A stretch of DNA of 64,000 nucleotides from the NCBI GenBank assembly GCA_039565995.1, contig CP154795.1, positions 310,001-374,000 on the forward strand, written 5' to 3'. The notes beneath the pieces are model-generated. The model was not told the origin of the DNA. It made no database searches and saw only the letters and a program-made list of their open reading frames with translations. The translations under genes and the position numbers were made by a program. Below are positions 7,708 through 15,095 of the stretch, in pieces (the first letter of the stretch is position 1; each line of letters opens with the position of its first letter). The DNA is from Propionibacteriaceae bacterium ZF39 (GTDB lineage Bacteria > Actinomycetota > Actinomycetes > Propionibacteriales > Propionibacteriaceae).

Positions 7708-8307
7708 GTGACTGATCGGCGCCCCGAGGCATCTCTGGCTGAGCCCACCGATGTCGAACTCTGGGACGGGGTGTGCGACCGCGTTGAGGCCGATTTCGCG
7801 GCCCTGTTCCGGCGCTACAACAAGGCGGTCTACAACTTTGCCTTCCGCGCGACCGCCTCGTGGAGCGTGGCCGAGGACCTGGTGCAGGCCACGTTCGCGA
7901 CGCTCTGGCGGCGCGCCCGGGAGGGCACTGTCGACCCCCTCAAACGAGATTCGGCGCTGCCCATCCTGCTGGCGATGACCCGCAACGAGGTCCTCAACAC
8001 CCACAAGATGGGCAAGCGCCGGCTCCGACTGGTCGAGAAGGTCGAGGAGCAGCCCTGGAGCGACCCGGACAATGTGGACGAATGGGTTGAACAGGAGGCC
8101 AGCATGGCCCGGGTCCGGCAGGTGCTGGGAAGAATCCCGGAGGAACAGAGAGCAGTGATCGAAATGGTTGTGTGGAGTGGGCTGGACCTGCCCGAGTGTG
8201 CGTACGCCCTCGGCATCCCGCTCGGCACGGTCAAATCCCGGCTCGCCCGGGCCCGGAAGAAACTGGCCACCACCGAGGTGGGCGCATTGTTGGGAGGTGA
8301 CGCGTGA
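7708..8307 (+). CDS. ECF-like RNA polymerase sigma factor (sigma-70 regions 2 and 4)
   Basis: The 199-residue protein shows region 2 (FAALFRRYNKAVYNFAFRAT, then SVAEDLVQATFATLWRRA) and region 4 (IPEEQRAVIEMVVWSGLDL, then ALGIPLGTVKSRLARARKKL). This two-domain layout is that of extracytoplasmic-function sigma factors. I chose the GTG at 7708 because GGGAGG lies 9 nt upstream; an ATG at 7615 would add a non-conserved 31-residue leader. The stop overlaps the start of the membrane protein downstream, the usual anti-sigma arrangement. The two LAxTGV proteins on either side share a promoter and are the likely regulon. Confidence 0.9.
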   Translation: MTDRRPEASLAEPTDVELWDGVCDRVEADFAALFRRYNKAVYNFAFRATASWSVAEDLVQATFATLWRRAREGTVDPLKRDSALPILLAMTRNEVLNTHKMGKRRLRLVEKVEEQPWSDPDNVDEWVEQEASMARVRQVLGRIPEEQRAVIEMVVWSGLDLPECAYALGIPLGTVKSRLARARKKLATTEVGALLGGDA

Positions 8308-9101
8308 TGAGTCGTGATCCGCTGCGCGAGCGCGACCTCCGCAACCCCGAGTCCATCCTGGACCGCATCATCGAGAACGACGCCCGCGAGGCCGCTGGGG
8401 CCGACCGCGAGGACGACGGCATCGAGTTGGTCCCGGTCGTCCCGCTGCACCGGCGCCGCTGGCCGTACGCCGTCGCTGCTGCCGCCATGGCCGCTGTGAT
8501 CGCCGGGACCAGCTGGATCGTCGGCAATCGATCCTCCCTGAGCGCCGAGCCGCTGACCGGAACCACGCCGACGGTCACGGCTGTCGCGACCCCCGCGCCG
8601 GCACCCGAGGAGTCGGCCCTGCCCGATCCCACTCCCGAGCCCGAGCCCACCGCCACTCCCGAGCCGACGCGTCGACCCACCCCGACGCCGACCCGGCGTA
8701 CGCCCAGCGCCACGCCCACCCCGTCGGCGACTCCCACGACAACGGACCCGACCGATGTCGCAACGCCCCCGGCTGTCGAGCCCCGGCTCCACACGCTGAG
8801 CATCGTCAACGCTCGTGTCGACGGTGACAATGTCGTGGTGACTTATTCGATTTGTGCCTACACCGCGCAGGCCGAAGTAGTCGGGCCGTGGATGACCCTC
8901 CAGAACGGCGCCGGAGGCGCCGAGCAGAACGGCTACCGCTATGTCGAACCCGGCCAGTGCCTGGTCGATTCGATGACCAACCCGAAGGGAAGGGATCCGG
9001 TGCGGGGGAGACTGGAGTTCCGGATCTCCTACGACGCGGGCTCGCCGGAGGCAGAGGCGGGCTTCAATGGCTACTATGACGTGGCATTCGATGCCTCGTG
9101 A
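8304..9101 (+). CDS. Probable anti-sigma factor: single-pass membrane protein with Pro/Thr-rich stalk
   Basis: This 265-residue protein has an N-terminal cytoplasmic part of about 50 residues, a TM helix near residues 53-73 (AVAAAAMAAVIAGTSWIVG), a stalk of about 80 residues rich in PTPT repeats and an external beta-type domain (VDGDNVVVTYSICAYTAQAE). No zinc-binding HxxxCxxC of classic anti-sigma factors is visible. The call therefore rests on topology and on the overlap with the sigma gene (GTG at 8304 inside the preceding stop region, GGGAGG upstream). The external domain, with two cysteines, could sense an envelope signal. Confidence 0.68.
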   Translation: MMSRDPLRERDLRNPESILDRIIENDAREAAGADREDDGIELVPVVPLHRRRWPYAVAAAAMAAVIAGTSWIVGNRSSLSAEPLTGTTPTVTAVATPAPAPEESALPDPTPEPEPTATPEPTRRPTPTPTRRTPSATPTPSATPTTTDPTDVATPPAVEPRLHTLSIVNARVDGDNVVVTYSICAYTAQAEVVGPWMTLQNGAGGAEQNGYRYVEPGQCLVDSMTNPKGRDPVRGRLEFRISYDAGSPEAEAGFNGYYDVAFDAS

Positions 9102-9154
9102 GACCTGGCGGCCTCGCTGGGGGCGGTCGCGGCCGACGGGCTAACGTGCGGAGC

Positions 9155-10483
9155 ATGAACGAACTCCATGCCGCCGTTGACCGCGTGCTCCCGTCCGTCC
9201 GCGACGACCTGGAGCGACTGGTCAGGATCCCGTCGATCAGCTCCGACCCGGCGCACGCGGAGGACGTCTCGGCGAGCGCGGAGTTCGTCGCCGACCGGCT
9301 GCGCGAGCTGGGCGCCGAGGTCGAGCTCGTGGCCGAGGGCGGCTTTCCGGCGGTGATCGGGCGGTTCCCGGCGCCGGAGGGTACGCCCACGGTGACGCTC
9401 TATGCGCACCACGATGTGCAACCCGTCGGCAACCCCGACGAGTGGACGTCCGGGCCGTTCACGCCCACCGAGCGGGACGACAGGTTGTTCGGGCGCGGTT
9501 CGGCGGATGACAAGGGCGGCTTCGGCGTACATCTCGCTGCGCTGCGCGCCTTCGACGGCAAGCCCCCGGTCGGGGTCACCGTCTTCGTCGAGGGCGAGGA
9601 GGAGATCGGCTCGCCATCACTGGCAAGGATCTTCGAGAAGCACGGCGACAAGCTCGCCTGCGATGTCTTCGTCATCGCCGACTCGGGCAACTGGGCGCAG
9701 GGTGAGCCGGCGTTCACGACCACGCTGCGGGGCATGGCCGAGGTCTATGTCGAGGTCGCGACCCTCGACCATGGGCTGCACTCCGGACAGTTCGGTGGGC
9801 TCGTGCCCGACGCCCTCCTGGTCCTGACCCGGATGCTCGCCAGCCTGCACTACGACGACGGGTCGGTCGCGGTGGACGGCCTGGTGGAGACCGAGGCGCC
9901 GGACCTGGACTACCCGGAGGAGCGACTGCGGCGGGAGGCCGGCATGCTCGACGGGGTCGAGTTCATCGGCGTGGGGTCGGCGGTCCAGCGCATGTGGACC
10001 AAACCGTCGATCACCGTCATCGGCATCGACACCATCCCTGTCGATCGCGCCTCCAACACCCTGATCCCGTCGGCGCGGGCCAAGATCAGCATCCGCGTAG
10101 CCCCGGGCGACAACCCCCAGCGGGCGCAGGCCCTGGTGGCCGATCACCTGCGGAGGAGCTCGAGCTTCGGGGCCCATGTCACGGTGACGCCGGGGGAGTT
10201 CGGGGCACCATGTGCGATGCCGCTGGAGGGCCGGTATGCCGAGTTGGCCCAGCAGGCCTTCACCGAAGCCTGGGGCGTCGCGCCGGTCGAGATGGGCATG
10301 GGCGGATCGATCCCGCTGGCCGGGGCGTTCCAGAAGCTGCACCCGGGTGCACTGATCCTCGCCAGCGCCGTGGTGGATCCGTCGTCGCGGATGCACTCCA
10401 CGGACGAGTCGCTGCATCTCGGCGACTTCGCCAAGGCCTGCCGGGCCGAGGCCCTGTTTCTGCAGGCACTCGCCGACAGCTGA
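9155..10483 (+). CDS. M20-family metallopeptidase (dipeptidase-like)
   Basis: The 442-residue enzyme carries the M20 zinc motifs in order: TVTLYAHHDVQPVG (metal His and general-base Asp), FGRGSADDKGGFGVHL (bridging Asp), VEGEEEIGSPS (catalytic Glu and metal Glu), VIADSG and a C-terminal MHSTDESLHL segment (metal His). This is the CNDP-like dipeptidase group, cytoplasmic di-zinc enzymes acting on dipeptides or acylated amino acids. The ATG at 9155 was chosen because TAACGT lies just upstream at 9142-9147 and the family start aligns there; a longer reading overlaps the preceding gene. Confidence 0.9.
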   Translation: MNELHAAVDRVLPSVRDDLERLVRIPSISSDPAHAEDVSASAEFVADRLRELGAEVELVAEGGFPAVIGRFPAPEGTPTVTLYAHHDVQPVGNPDEWTSGPFTPTERDDRLFGRGSADDKGGFGVHLAALRAFDGKPPVGVTVFVEGEEEIGSPSLARIFEKHGDKLACDVFVIADSGNWAQGEPAFTTTLRGMAEVYVEVATLDHGLHSGQFGGLVPDALLVLTRMLASLHYDDGSVAVDGLVETEAPDLDYPEERLRREAGMLDGVEFIGVGSAVQRMWTKPSITVIGIDTIPVDRASNTLIPSARAKISIRVAPGDNPQRAQALVADHLRRSSSFGAHVTVTPGEFGAPCAMPLEGRYAELAQQAFTEAWGVAPVEMGMGGSIPLAGAFQKLHPGALILASAVVDPSSRMHSTDESLHLGDFAKACRAEALFLQALADS

Positions 10484-10498
10484 GGAAACCGACGCATC

Positions 10499-10529
10499 GG
10501 GACCTTTTCCTCTCCTGCAGGACTCCTCC
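10499..10529 (+). promoter_or_regulatory. Promoter 2 of the putative ECF regulon
   Basis: GGGACC at 10499-10504, a 17-nt spacer and ACTCCTCC at 10522-10529 reproduce the promoter at 6985-7015. The downstream leader GTGAAGCCCCCATGCAC is also nearly the same. Two independent copies with identical spacing make chance unlikely. Confidence 0.6.
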
Positions 10530-10563
10530 TGTGTGAAGCCCCCATGCACAGGAAGGAACGATC

Positions 10564-11091
10564 ATGACTGTCTCGACCACGCGCAGGACGGCCCTGGCGC
10601 TCGGGGTGAGTGCACTCGCGGTCAGCCTCGGCGCAGCGCTCGTCCCGGCCGCACTCGCTGCTCCCACCACGTCACCCACCACGCCGCCGCCCGCGACTGC
10701 CACGGCGGCACCGACTGCGGCGTACACACCGGATCAGGAGATCCGGATCCACGTGATCCCGCCCACCAGCAGGAACGGGTCGGCCACCCTGACCGCGCGA
10801 GGGCAGAAGCCCGGCCTGCCGATCAGCGTTACGGTCACCGACGGCACCAACAGCACCAGCGCCAAGGGCGTGATCGACGCCAAGGGCAATGCCCGGCTCG
10901 CGATCAAGGCACCGAAGGGTGGCTGGAAGGCCGGCACGACCTATACGTGGGGTTCGGACATCTCCACCGCCGCTGCTGGTGGCGGCGAGTTCACCACGTC
11001 CCGCAACCTGGGCCAGCAGCCGTCGGGCGGCACCAACACCAAGAAGCCCGCGACGGGTTCCGGTGGCGGTCTGGCCCGCACGGGCGTCTGA
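10564..11091 (+). CDS. Small secreted protein ending in LARTGV, paralogue of the 7054 gene
   Basis: The 175-residue protein has a signal peptide (MTVSTTRRTALALGVSALAV, cleavage near ALAAPT), a Thr/Pro-rich stretch, a beta-sandwich-like domain (IRIHVIPPTSRNG, PGLPISVTVTDG, KAPKGGWKAGTTYTWGSD) and a Gly/Lys-rich tail ending GGGLARTGV. The GGW(K)xG motif and terminal LAxTGV are shared with the 7054 protein. Again there is no anchoring helix after the sorting-like motif, and none appears in any frame beyond the stop. The AGGAAGGA ribosome site is strong. Function is unknown; a surface or envelope role is inferred from the signal peptide. Confidence 0.75.
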   Translation: MTVSTTRRTALALGVSALAVSLGAALVPAALAAPTTSPTTPPPATATAAPTAAYTPDQEIRIHVIPPTSRNGSATLTARGQKPGLPISVTVTDGTNSTSAKGVIDAKGNARLAIKAPKGGWKAGTTYTWGSDISTAAAGGGEFTTSRNLGQQPSGGTNTKKPATGSGGGLARTGV

Positions 11092-11123
11092 GCCGGGGTC
11101 CGGCGGGCGTACGCTCGGTGAGC

Positions 11124-11576
11124 ATGAACGCCGAGGAACGCCCGCCGGACGGTGAGGAGCAACCAAAGCCCCGCCGCTGGCGCAAGTGGCCTCCGGGGAT
11201 CGTGTTCGAAGGCTGGATCGACCGGCAGATCCGGGAGGCCATCGAGCGCGGAGAGTTCGACAACCTCCCCGGCGCCGGCAAGCCGATCCCCAACCTCGAC
11301 GACAACGACGAGAACTGGTGGATCAAGTCGAAGCTCGAGCGTGAGGGCATCAAGGCCCCGCTGCCCAACGCGCTGGCACTCCGACGGGAAGTCGAGGAGA
11401 TCCAGCGCGCGCTCGCGGATGTGCGTTCCGAGACCGAGGCCCGCGAGATCATCGATGACCTCAATGCCCGCGTACGCGAGCTCTATCTCCACCGCGACCG
11501 CGGTCCGCTGATTGTCGTGCGGACGGTGGCCGTCGAGCCGACCATCCAGGAGTGGCGCCGCCGATCCGGTGGCTGA
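11124..11576 (+). CDS. DUF1992 protein (DnaJC28-like conserved domain)
   Basis: The 150-residue protein contains the DUF1992 core FEGWIDRQIREAIERGEFDNL, GAGKPIPNLDDNDENWWIKSKL and a helical C-terminal half ending in RTVAVEPTIQEWRRRSGG. The family is also found near J-domains in other organisms, but its function is unsettled. The ATG at 11124 fits the family start, and TACGCT at 11110-11115 may be its -10. It is the last core-type gene before the catabolic island. Confidence 0.85.
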   Translation: MNAEERPPDGEEQPKPRRWRKWPPGIVFEGWIDRQIREAIERGEFDNLPGAGKPIPNLDDNDENWWIKSKLEREGIKAPLPNALALRREVEEIQRALADVRSETEAREIIDDLNARVRELYLHRDRGPLIVVRTVAVEPTIQEWRRRSGG

Positions 11577-11812
11577 GGAGTGGTCCTCCAGTGCGCCCCT
11601 CAGCCACCGGTTCGGCGAACCTGCCTCCATCCTGACGCCTGCAAGGAAACCCGGGGCCGAAACCCCTCCAAATTCGATCCGATGTTCCACCCCGTGGTCC
11701 GTTCACGTGGCCAGGTGCGCATCCGACGGCGCACGGTGGCATCACCGCCTCGCACGCGAGGGCTGACCGGAACGTCAGTTTTCCCAATGAGGTCATTGAA
11801 CCTGAAGAGCCA
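11577..11812. other. Non-coding left border of the catabolic island
   Basis: No convincing gene, RNA or attachment-site duplication is visible here. A short AT-richer stretch begins near 11780 and leads into the promoter of the first iclR gene. Confidence 0.5.
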
Positions 11813-11867
11813 TTGACAATGAGGGCTTACGGACGCAATAGTGGAACAGCATTCCGAATAACGGAAT
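11813..11867 (+). promoter_or_regulatory. Promoter and IclR-type operator of the first iclR gene
   Basis: TTGACA at 11813-11818 is a perfect -35 box and AATAGT at 11837-11842 is a fair -10 at 18-nt spacing. Just downstream, ATTCCG and CGGAAT form a perfect inverted repeat around AATAA (11851-11867), at about +2 to +18. A repressor bound there would block the promoter, so autoregulation by the IclR protein is likely. Confidence 0.65.
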
Positions 11868-11876
11868 CGGGGCGAA

Positions 11877-11890
11877 CCTCAATGTTGAGG
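11877..11890 (+). promoter_or_regulatory. 14-bp palindrome at the iclR ribosome site
   Basis: CCTCAATGTTGAGG is a perfect palindrome 12 nt before the ATG at 11903 and touches the AGGGAAGGGG ribosome-binding region. It could be a second operator half or an RNA hairpin that limits translation. Confidence 0.4.
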
Positions 11891-11902
11891 GAAGGGGACA
11901 CG

Positions 11903-12697
11903 ATGACGAGCAAAGTGACCAAGCTGGAAGAGAACGGTCGGTCGGTTCTGGGACGGGTCTTCGTGATCCTGGAGTGCTTCACTCTCGACCAGCCCGAGCA
12001 GACCATCTCCGATCTGTGTGATCAGACGGGACTTCCGCCGGCCACCGTGCATCGCATCCTCGCCAACCTCATCGAGTGGGAGGCCGTCGAGCGGACCTCT
12101 CGCGGCTGCTATCGACTCGGCCACCGCATGTGGCGAATCGGTGCCGGCGTCCCCAGCGTGCACAACTGGCGCACGGTGGCCCGCCCCACGCTGATCGACC
12201 TCCACAAGGAGACCGGCGCGATGACCGCACTCAGCAACCGCGAGGGCGATGTCATGATTCTCGTCGACATCTTCGGCGGTCACCAGGCCGTCGAGGCGTG
12301 GACCCCGAGCCGCCCCATCGGTCTCCCGAACTGCGCCTCCGGTCGCGTCCTCCTCGCCTTCGGTGACAACGCCTCCGCCGACGAGATCCTCAATCGTCTT
12401 CCCGCCGACCGGGCCTTCGAGCTCCGTCGACACCTCGCAGATGTCCGTCGCATGGGCTTCTCCATCGTCCGCCATCACGGCGCCACGTGGCTCGCGAGCC
12501 CCGTCTTCGATCAGAACGGCCGGGTTGAGGTCGCTCTCGCCATGCGCGTCGTGGGCGAACTCGGTGATCCGGCGGCTCTCGCTCTACGCTTGGTGGAGGC
12601 CGCTCGACAGGTCTCGCGTGACCTCGGCTGGCGCGGCGATCGTCGTCGCGACCGTGGTCGGGTGGGCCTTGACCAGGGAACGAGGCGGTACGCATGA
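11903..12697 (+). CDS. IclR-family transcriptional regulator (first)
   Basis: The 264-residue protein has the IclR winged helix (QTISDLCDQTGLPPATVHRILANLIEWEAVERT, about residues 30-62) and the GAF-like effector domain (VARPTLIDLHKETGAMTALSNR, PNCASGRVLLAF). The ATG at 11903 has a strong purine-rich ribosome site; upstream in-frame starts at 11813 (TTG) and 11882 overlap the promoter and the palindrome. It heads the island and is coupled to ridA by a 4-nt overlap. IclR proteins commonly control aromatic catabolism, here probably the blocks downstream. The C-terminus is Arg-rich and longer than usual. Confidence 0.9.
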   Translation: MTSKVTKLEENGRSVLGRVFVILECFTLDQPEQTISDLCDQTGLPPATVHRILANLIEWEAVERTSRGCYRLGHRMWRIGAGVPSVHNWRTVARPTLIDLHKETGAMTALSNREGDVMILVDIFGGHQAVEAWTPSRPIGLPNCASGRVLLAFGDNASADEILNRLPADRAFELRRHLADVRRMGFSIVRHHGATWLASPVFDQNGRVEVALAMRVVGELGDPAALALRLVEAARQVSRDLGWRGDRRRDRGRVGLDQGTRRYA

Positions 12698-13074
12698 GGG
12701 CCAGCTTTCACGTCGACGGACTGAGCCATGGCGGTCAGCCCATCCCCAACGCGACCCGCGTGGGTGACATCGTCGTGAGCGGCGGCATCGGCGGCCGCAG
12801 CCGGACCACCGGCGAAATGCCCGAGGCACTCGCCGACGAGGTCGCCAACTGCTTCGCCAATCTCGAAGCCGTCGCCGAGGCGGCCGGCATTTCCACCGAA
12901 GACATCGCCAAGGTCACCGTCTATGCGGTCGACCGCAGCGTGCGCGAACACCTCAACGAACACTGGCTGCGCCTCTTCCCCGACGAACACAGCCGCCCTG
13001 CCCGTCACACGCTGGTCCAGCAACTATCTGGCATGCGCGTCCAATTGGAATTTCTCGCCGTCGCCCAGGGCTGA
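12694..13074 (+). CDS. RidA/YjgF-family protein
   Basis: The 126-residue protein has the Rid fold signatures GDIVVSGGIGG, QCFxNLEAVAEAAGIS-like (ANCFANLEAVAEAAGIS), IAKVTVYAVD and RPARHTLVQQL with the conserved arginine. Rid proteins hydrolyse reactive enamines and imines or serve other small-molecule deamination roles. It overlaps the IclR stop by 4 nt and is followed after 3 nt by the second iclR gene, so the three form one operon. In this setting it may quench a reactive catabolic intermediate; that is inference. Confidence 0.85.
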   Translation: MRASFHVDGLSHGGQPIPNATRVGDIVVSGGIGGRSRTTGEMPEALADEVANCFANLEAVAEAAGISTEDIAKVTVYAVDRSVREHLNEHWLRLFPDEHSRPARHTLVQQLSGMRVQLEFLAVAQG

Positions 13075-13077
13075 GTC

Positions 13078-13821
13078 ATGTCGGTCCTGAGCAAGGCCGC
13101 CGAGGTCGTCGAAGCCATCGGCAACGAAAAGCACCCGATCCGACTCGGGGATCTGGCGACCGTCCTCGACATGCCCAAGTCATCCCTGCATCGACTTCTC
13201 GTCGAAATGGTGACCCAGGGTGTGCTGCGCACCGATGGTGAAGGTGCCTACAGTCTCGGGCCGCGCCTCATCCGCTGGGGTTCCCTCGCCGCCGATTCCT
13301 TCGACCTGCGCGCCATTTCCCTGCCGACCATGCTCGCGCTCCGAGACTCGACCCAGGAGACCGTCAACCTCTATGTGCCGGTCGACACCAACCGGGTCTG
13401 CATCGCCAGTGAACCCGGCAATCGCGCCCTGCAACACAATCCGATGCTCGGAATGGCCCGTCCCGCGGGCCTCGGAGCGGCCGGGAAGCTCGTGATGGCG
13501 TACGCCTCCGGCCGCGGCCGCGAACGCATCCGTGCCGCTGTCGCCCAGACCTTGCCGACCGACTCCGAGCTCGATGTCCTCCGCGCCCAGCGCTTCGCGA
13601 TCTCCCGCGAGGACATGGAGCCGGGCCTCGTCGTCGTCGGCGCGCCCATCCTCATGGGCGACCACCTGGTCGGCGTACTCGCCCTGGCCGGCGTCACCGC
13701 CATCATGACCCCTGCCCACGTGGACGATCTGATCCCGCAATTGCTGGTCGCCTGCGCCGAGATCTCCCAGGCGCTGGAGACGGGTACGCCCCGCACCCCG
13801 GCGTACGCCCGCGCTCTCTGA
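13078..13821 (+). CDS. IclR-family transcriptional regulator (second)
   Basis: The 247-residue protein starts with the winged helix at once (SKAAEVVEAIGNEKHPIRLGDLATVLDM, KSSLHRLLVEMVTQGVL) and continues with the effector domain (LREISLP-like RAISLPTMLALRDSTQETVNLYVPV, GLGAAGKLVMAY, FAISREDMEPGLVVVGAPI). It begins 3 nt after ridA and ends the regulator operon. With the first IclR protein it gives the island two related sensors. The downstream gap carries hairpins and an operator-like site before the dioxygenase. Confidence 0.9.
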   Translation: MSVLSKAAEVVEAIGNEKHPIRLGDLATVLDMPKSSLHRLLVEMVTQGVLRTDGEGAYSLGPRLIRWGSLAADSFDLRAISLPTMLALRDSTQETVNLYVPVDTNRVCIASEPGNRALQHNPMLGMARPAGLGAAGKLVMAYASGRGRERIRAAVAQTLPTDSELDVLRAQRFAISREDMEPGLVVVGAPILMGDHLVGVLALAGVTAIMTPAHVDDLIPQLLVACAEISQALETGTPRTPAYARAL

Positions 13822-13843
13822 TCTTTCGCCTCATCCCTCCGCT

Positions 13844-13987
13844 CGAGACACCCTGGCGTGAGCCGAGACGTCTGCTCCAGCAGGCGTCTCGATGAACCCC
13901 GCGGTGTCTCGCGGATGCGGGTGGATTTCGTGAGATTCCGACCGCTGAGGTCTCGAAGCCCACCTTTTTCATTGCGTGCGACGAGAC
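13844..13987. promoter_or_regulatory. Intergenic region with six GTCTCG/CGAGAC hexamers and a strong hairpin
   Basis: CGAGAC or its complement occurs at 13844, 13864, 13886, 13906, 13950 and 13982. CGAGACG at 13864-13870 and CGTCTCG at 13885-13891 form a stem extended by CTGCT/AGCAG inside. It lies between the second iclR gene and the LigB-type dioxygenase, so it may end the first operon and control the second. Confidence 0.45.
13967..13983 (+). promoter_or_regulatory. Candidate operator, TTYCR-N5-TGCGA type, before the ring-cleavage operon
   Basis: TTTCATTGCGTGCGACG lies 61 nt before the start at 14044. It fits the pattern TTYCR-N5-TGCGA also found before 27935, 35775, 38242 and 42144. Confidence 0.4.
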
Positions 13988-14043
13988 CGGACTCCCGGTT
14001 TTTCCTGGCTGAACATTTAGTCACGAACTACCCGAGGAGCAAC

Positions 14044-15036
14044 GTGGCTGACATCGTTCTGGGCCTGGCGGCCTCCCATTCTCCCCAGCTGAGCGCCGGT
14101 GCCGACATGTGGTTCCAGCACGCGGCTCGCGATGCCAAGCGCTCGGAGCTGGTCGGTCTGGACGGTGAGCTGCATACGTTCGACGAACTGATCCCCAACG
14201 CCCCGGAGGGTCTGGCCGCCGAGCTGAAGCCCGAGGTGGCAGCGGCGAAATACGAGCGTACGCAGGCCGCGATGACCGTCCTGCAGGAGAAGCTCGCCGA
14301 GGCGGACGTCGATATCGCCATCGTCATCGGCGACGACCAGTGGGAGCTGTTCCGCGACGAAGGAGTCCCCACCTTCGCGCTGTATCTCGGCGACCAGCTC
14401 TATGACGAGCCCAAGGCCCCGGAGGTCGTCGCCGGCCTCGACAAGTCGCTCCAGGCGGCCCAGTGGGCCCAGCACGGCGACGCGCTGGCCTGGCATCCGA
14501 CGCATGCCGAACTTTCGTCCGCGATCACCGACCACCTGTGCATCCGCGAGTTCGACATCTCCCGGTTCACGACGCAGATGCCGGACCGCACGCTCGGCCA
14601 CGCATTCACGTTCCCGCGCTATCGCATGGCGTTGCCGCTCGAAACCCCGATCGTGCCGATCTTCATCAACACCTACTTCCCGCCGAACGTTCCGACCCCG
14701 GGCCGCTGCTTCGACCTGGGGGTCGCGATCGCCGAGGCCATCGCCAACTGGGACAGCGCGGCCCGTGTCGCGGTCATCACCTCCGGTGGGCTCAGCCATT
14801 TCGTCGTCGACGAGCGACTCGACAACCAGGTGCTGACGGGCCTGCGTACCGGCGACCGGGCCGCCTTCGCCGAGATTCCCCGCAACTACCTGCGGTCCGG
14901 CAACTCCGAGATCCTCAACTGGATCTGCGCCGCCGGAGCGCTGACGGGCCTCGACCCCACGATCGTCGACTACGTCCCCGGCTATCGCAGCGAAGCCGGC
15001 ACCGGCACCGGCATGGCCTTCGCCTATTGGCAGTGA
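14044..15036 (+). CDS. LigB-type (class III) extradiol ring-cleavage dioxygenase
   Basis: The 330-residue protein starts VADIVLGLAASHSPQLSAG and has the LigB-family SH(S/G)P metal histidine, an IVIGDDQWE segment, PIVPIFINTYFPPN and VAVITSGGLSHFVVDE with a second conserved His. These non-haem Fe(II) enzymes open catecholic rings such as protocatechuate, gallate or 3-O-methylgallate. The single-chain length resembles the methylgallate/gallate branch rather than two-subunit LigAB. The GTG start was chosen for its GAGGAG ribosome site; the longer frame upstream is non-conserved. The following amidohydrolase and RraA-type genes fit a 4-oxalomesaconate route. Confidence 0.85.
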   Translation: MADIVLGLAASHSPQLSAGADMWFQHAARDAKRSELVGLDGELHTFDELIPNAPEGLAAELKPEVAAAKYERTQAAMTVLQEKLAEADVDIAIVIGDDQWELFRDEGVPTFALYLGDQLYDEPKAPEVVAGLDKSLQAAQWAQHGDALAWHPTHAELSSAITDHLCIREFDISRFTTQMPDRTLGHAFTFPRYRMALPLETPIVPIFINTYFPPNVPTPGRCFDLGVAIAEAIANWDSAARVAVITSGGLSHFVVDERLDNQVLTGLRTGDRAAFAEIPRNYLRSGNSEILNWICAAGALTGLDPTIVDYVPGYRSEAGTGTGMAFAYWQ

Positions 15037-15095
15037 TCACTTCTTCCCGAACCCGGCGCTGACGCCCACCGAACCCAAGAAACCGGAGCAACCGC

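Noticed and set aside
5113-8004. A 963-codon open frame on the minus strand
   Set aside because: It runs antisense through the PurL-like, LAKTGV and sigma genes, all of which have recognisable protein motifs. It shows no motif of its own.
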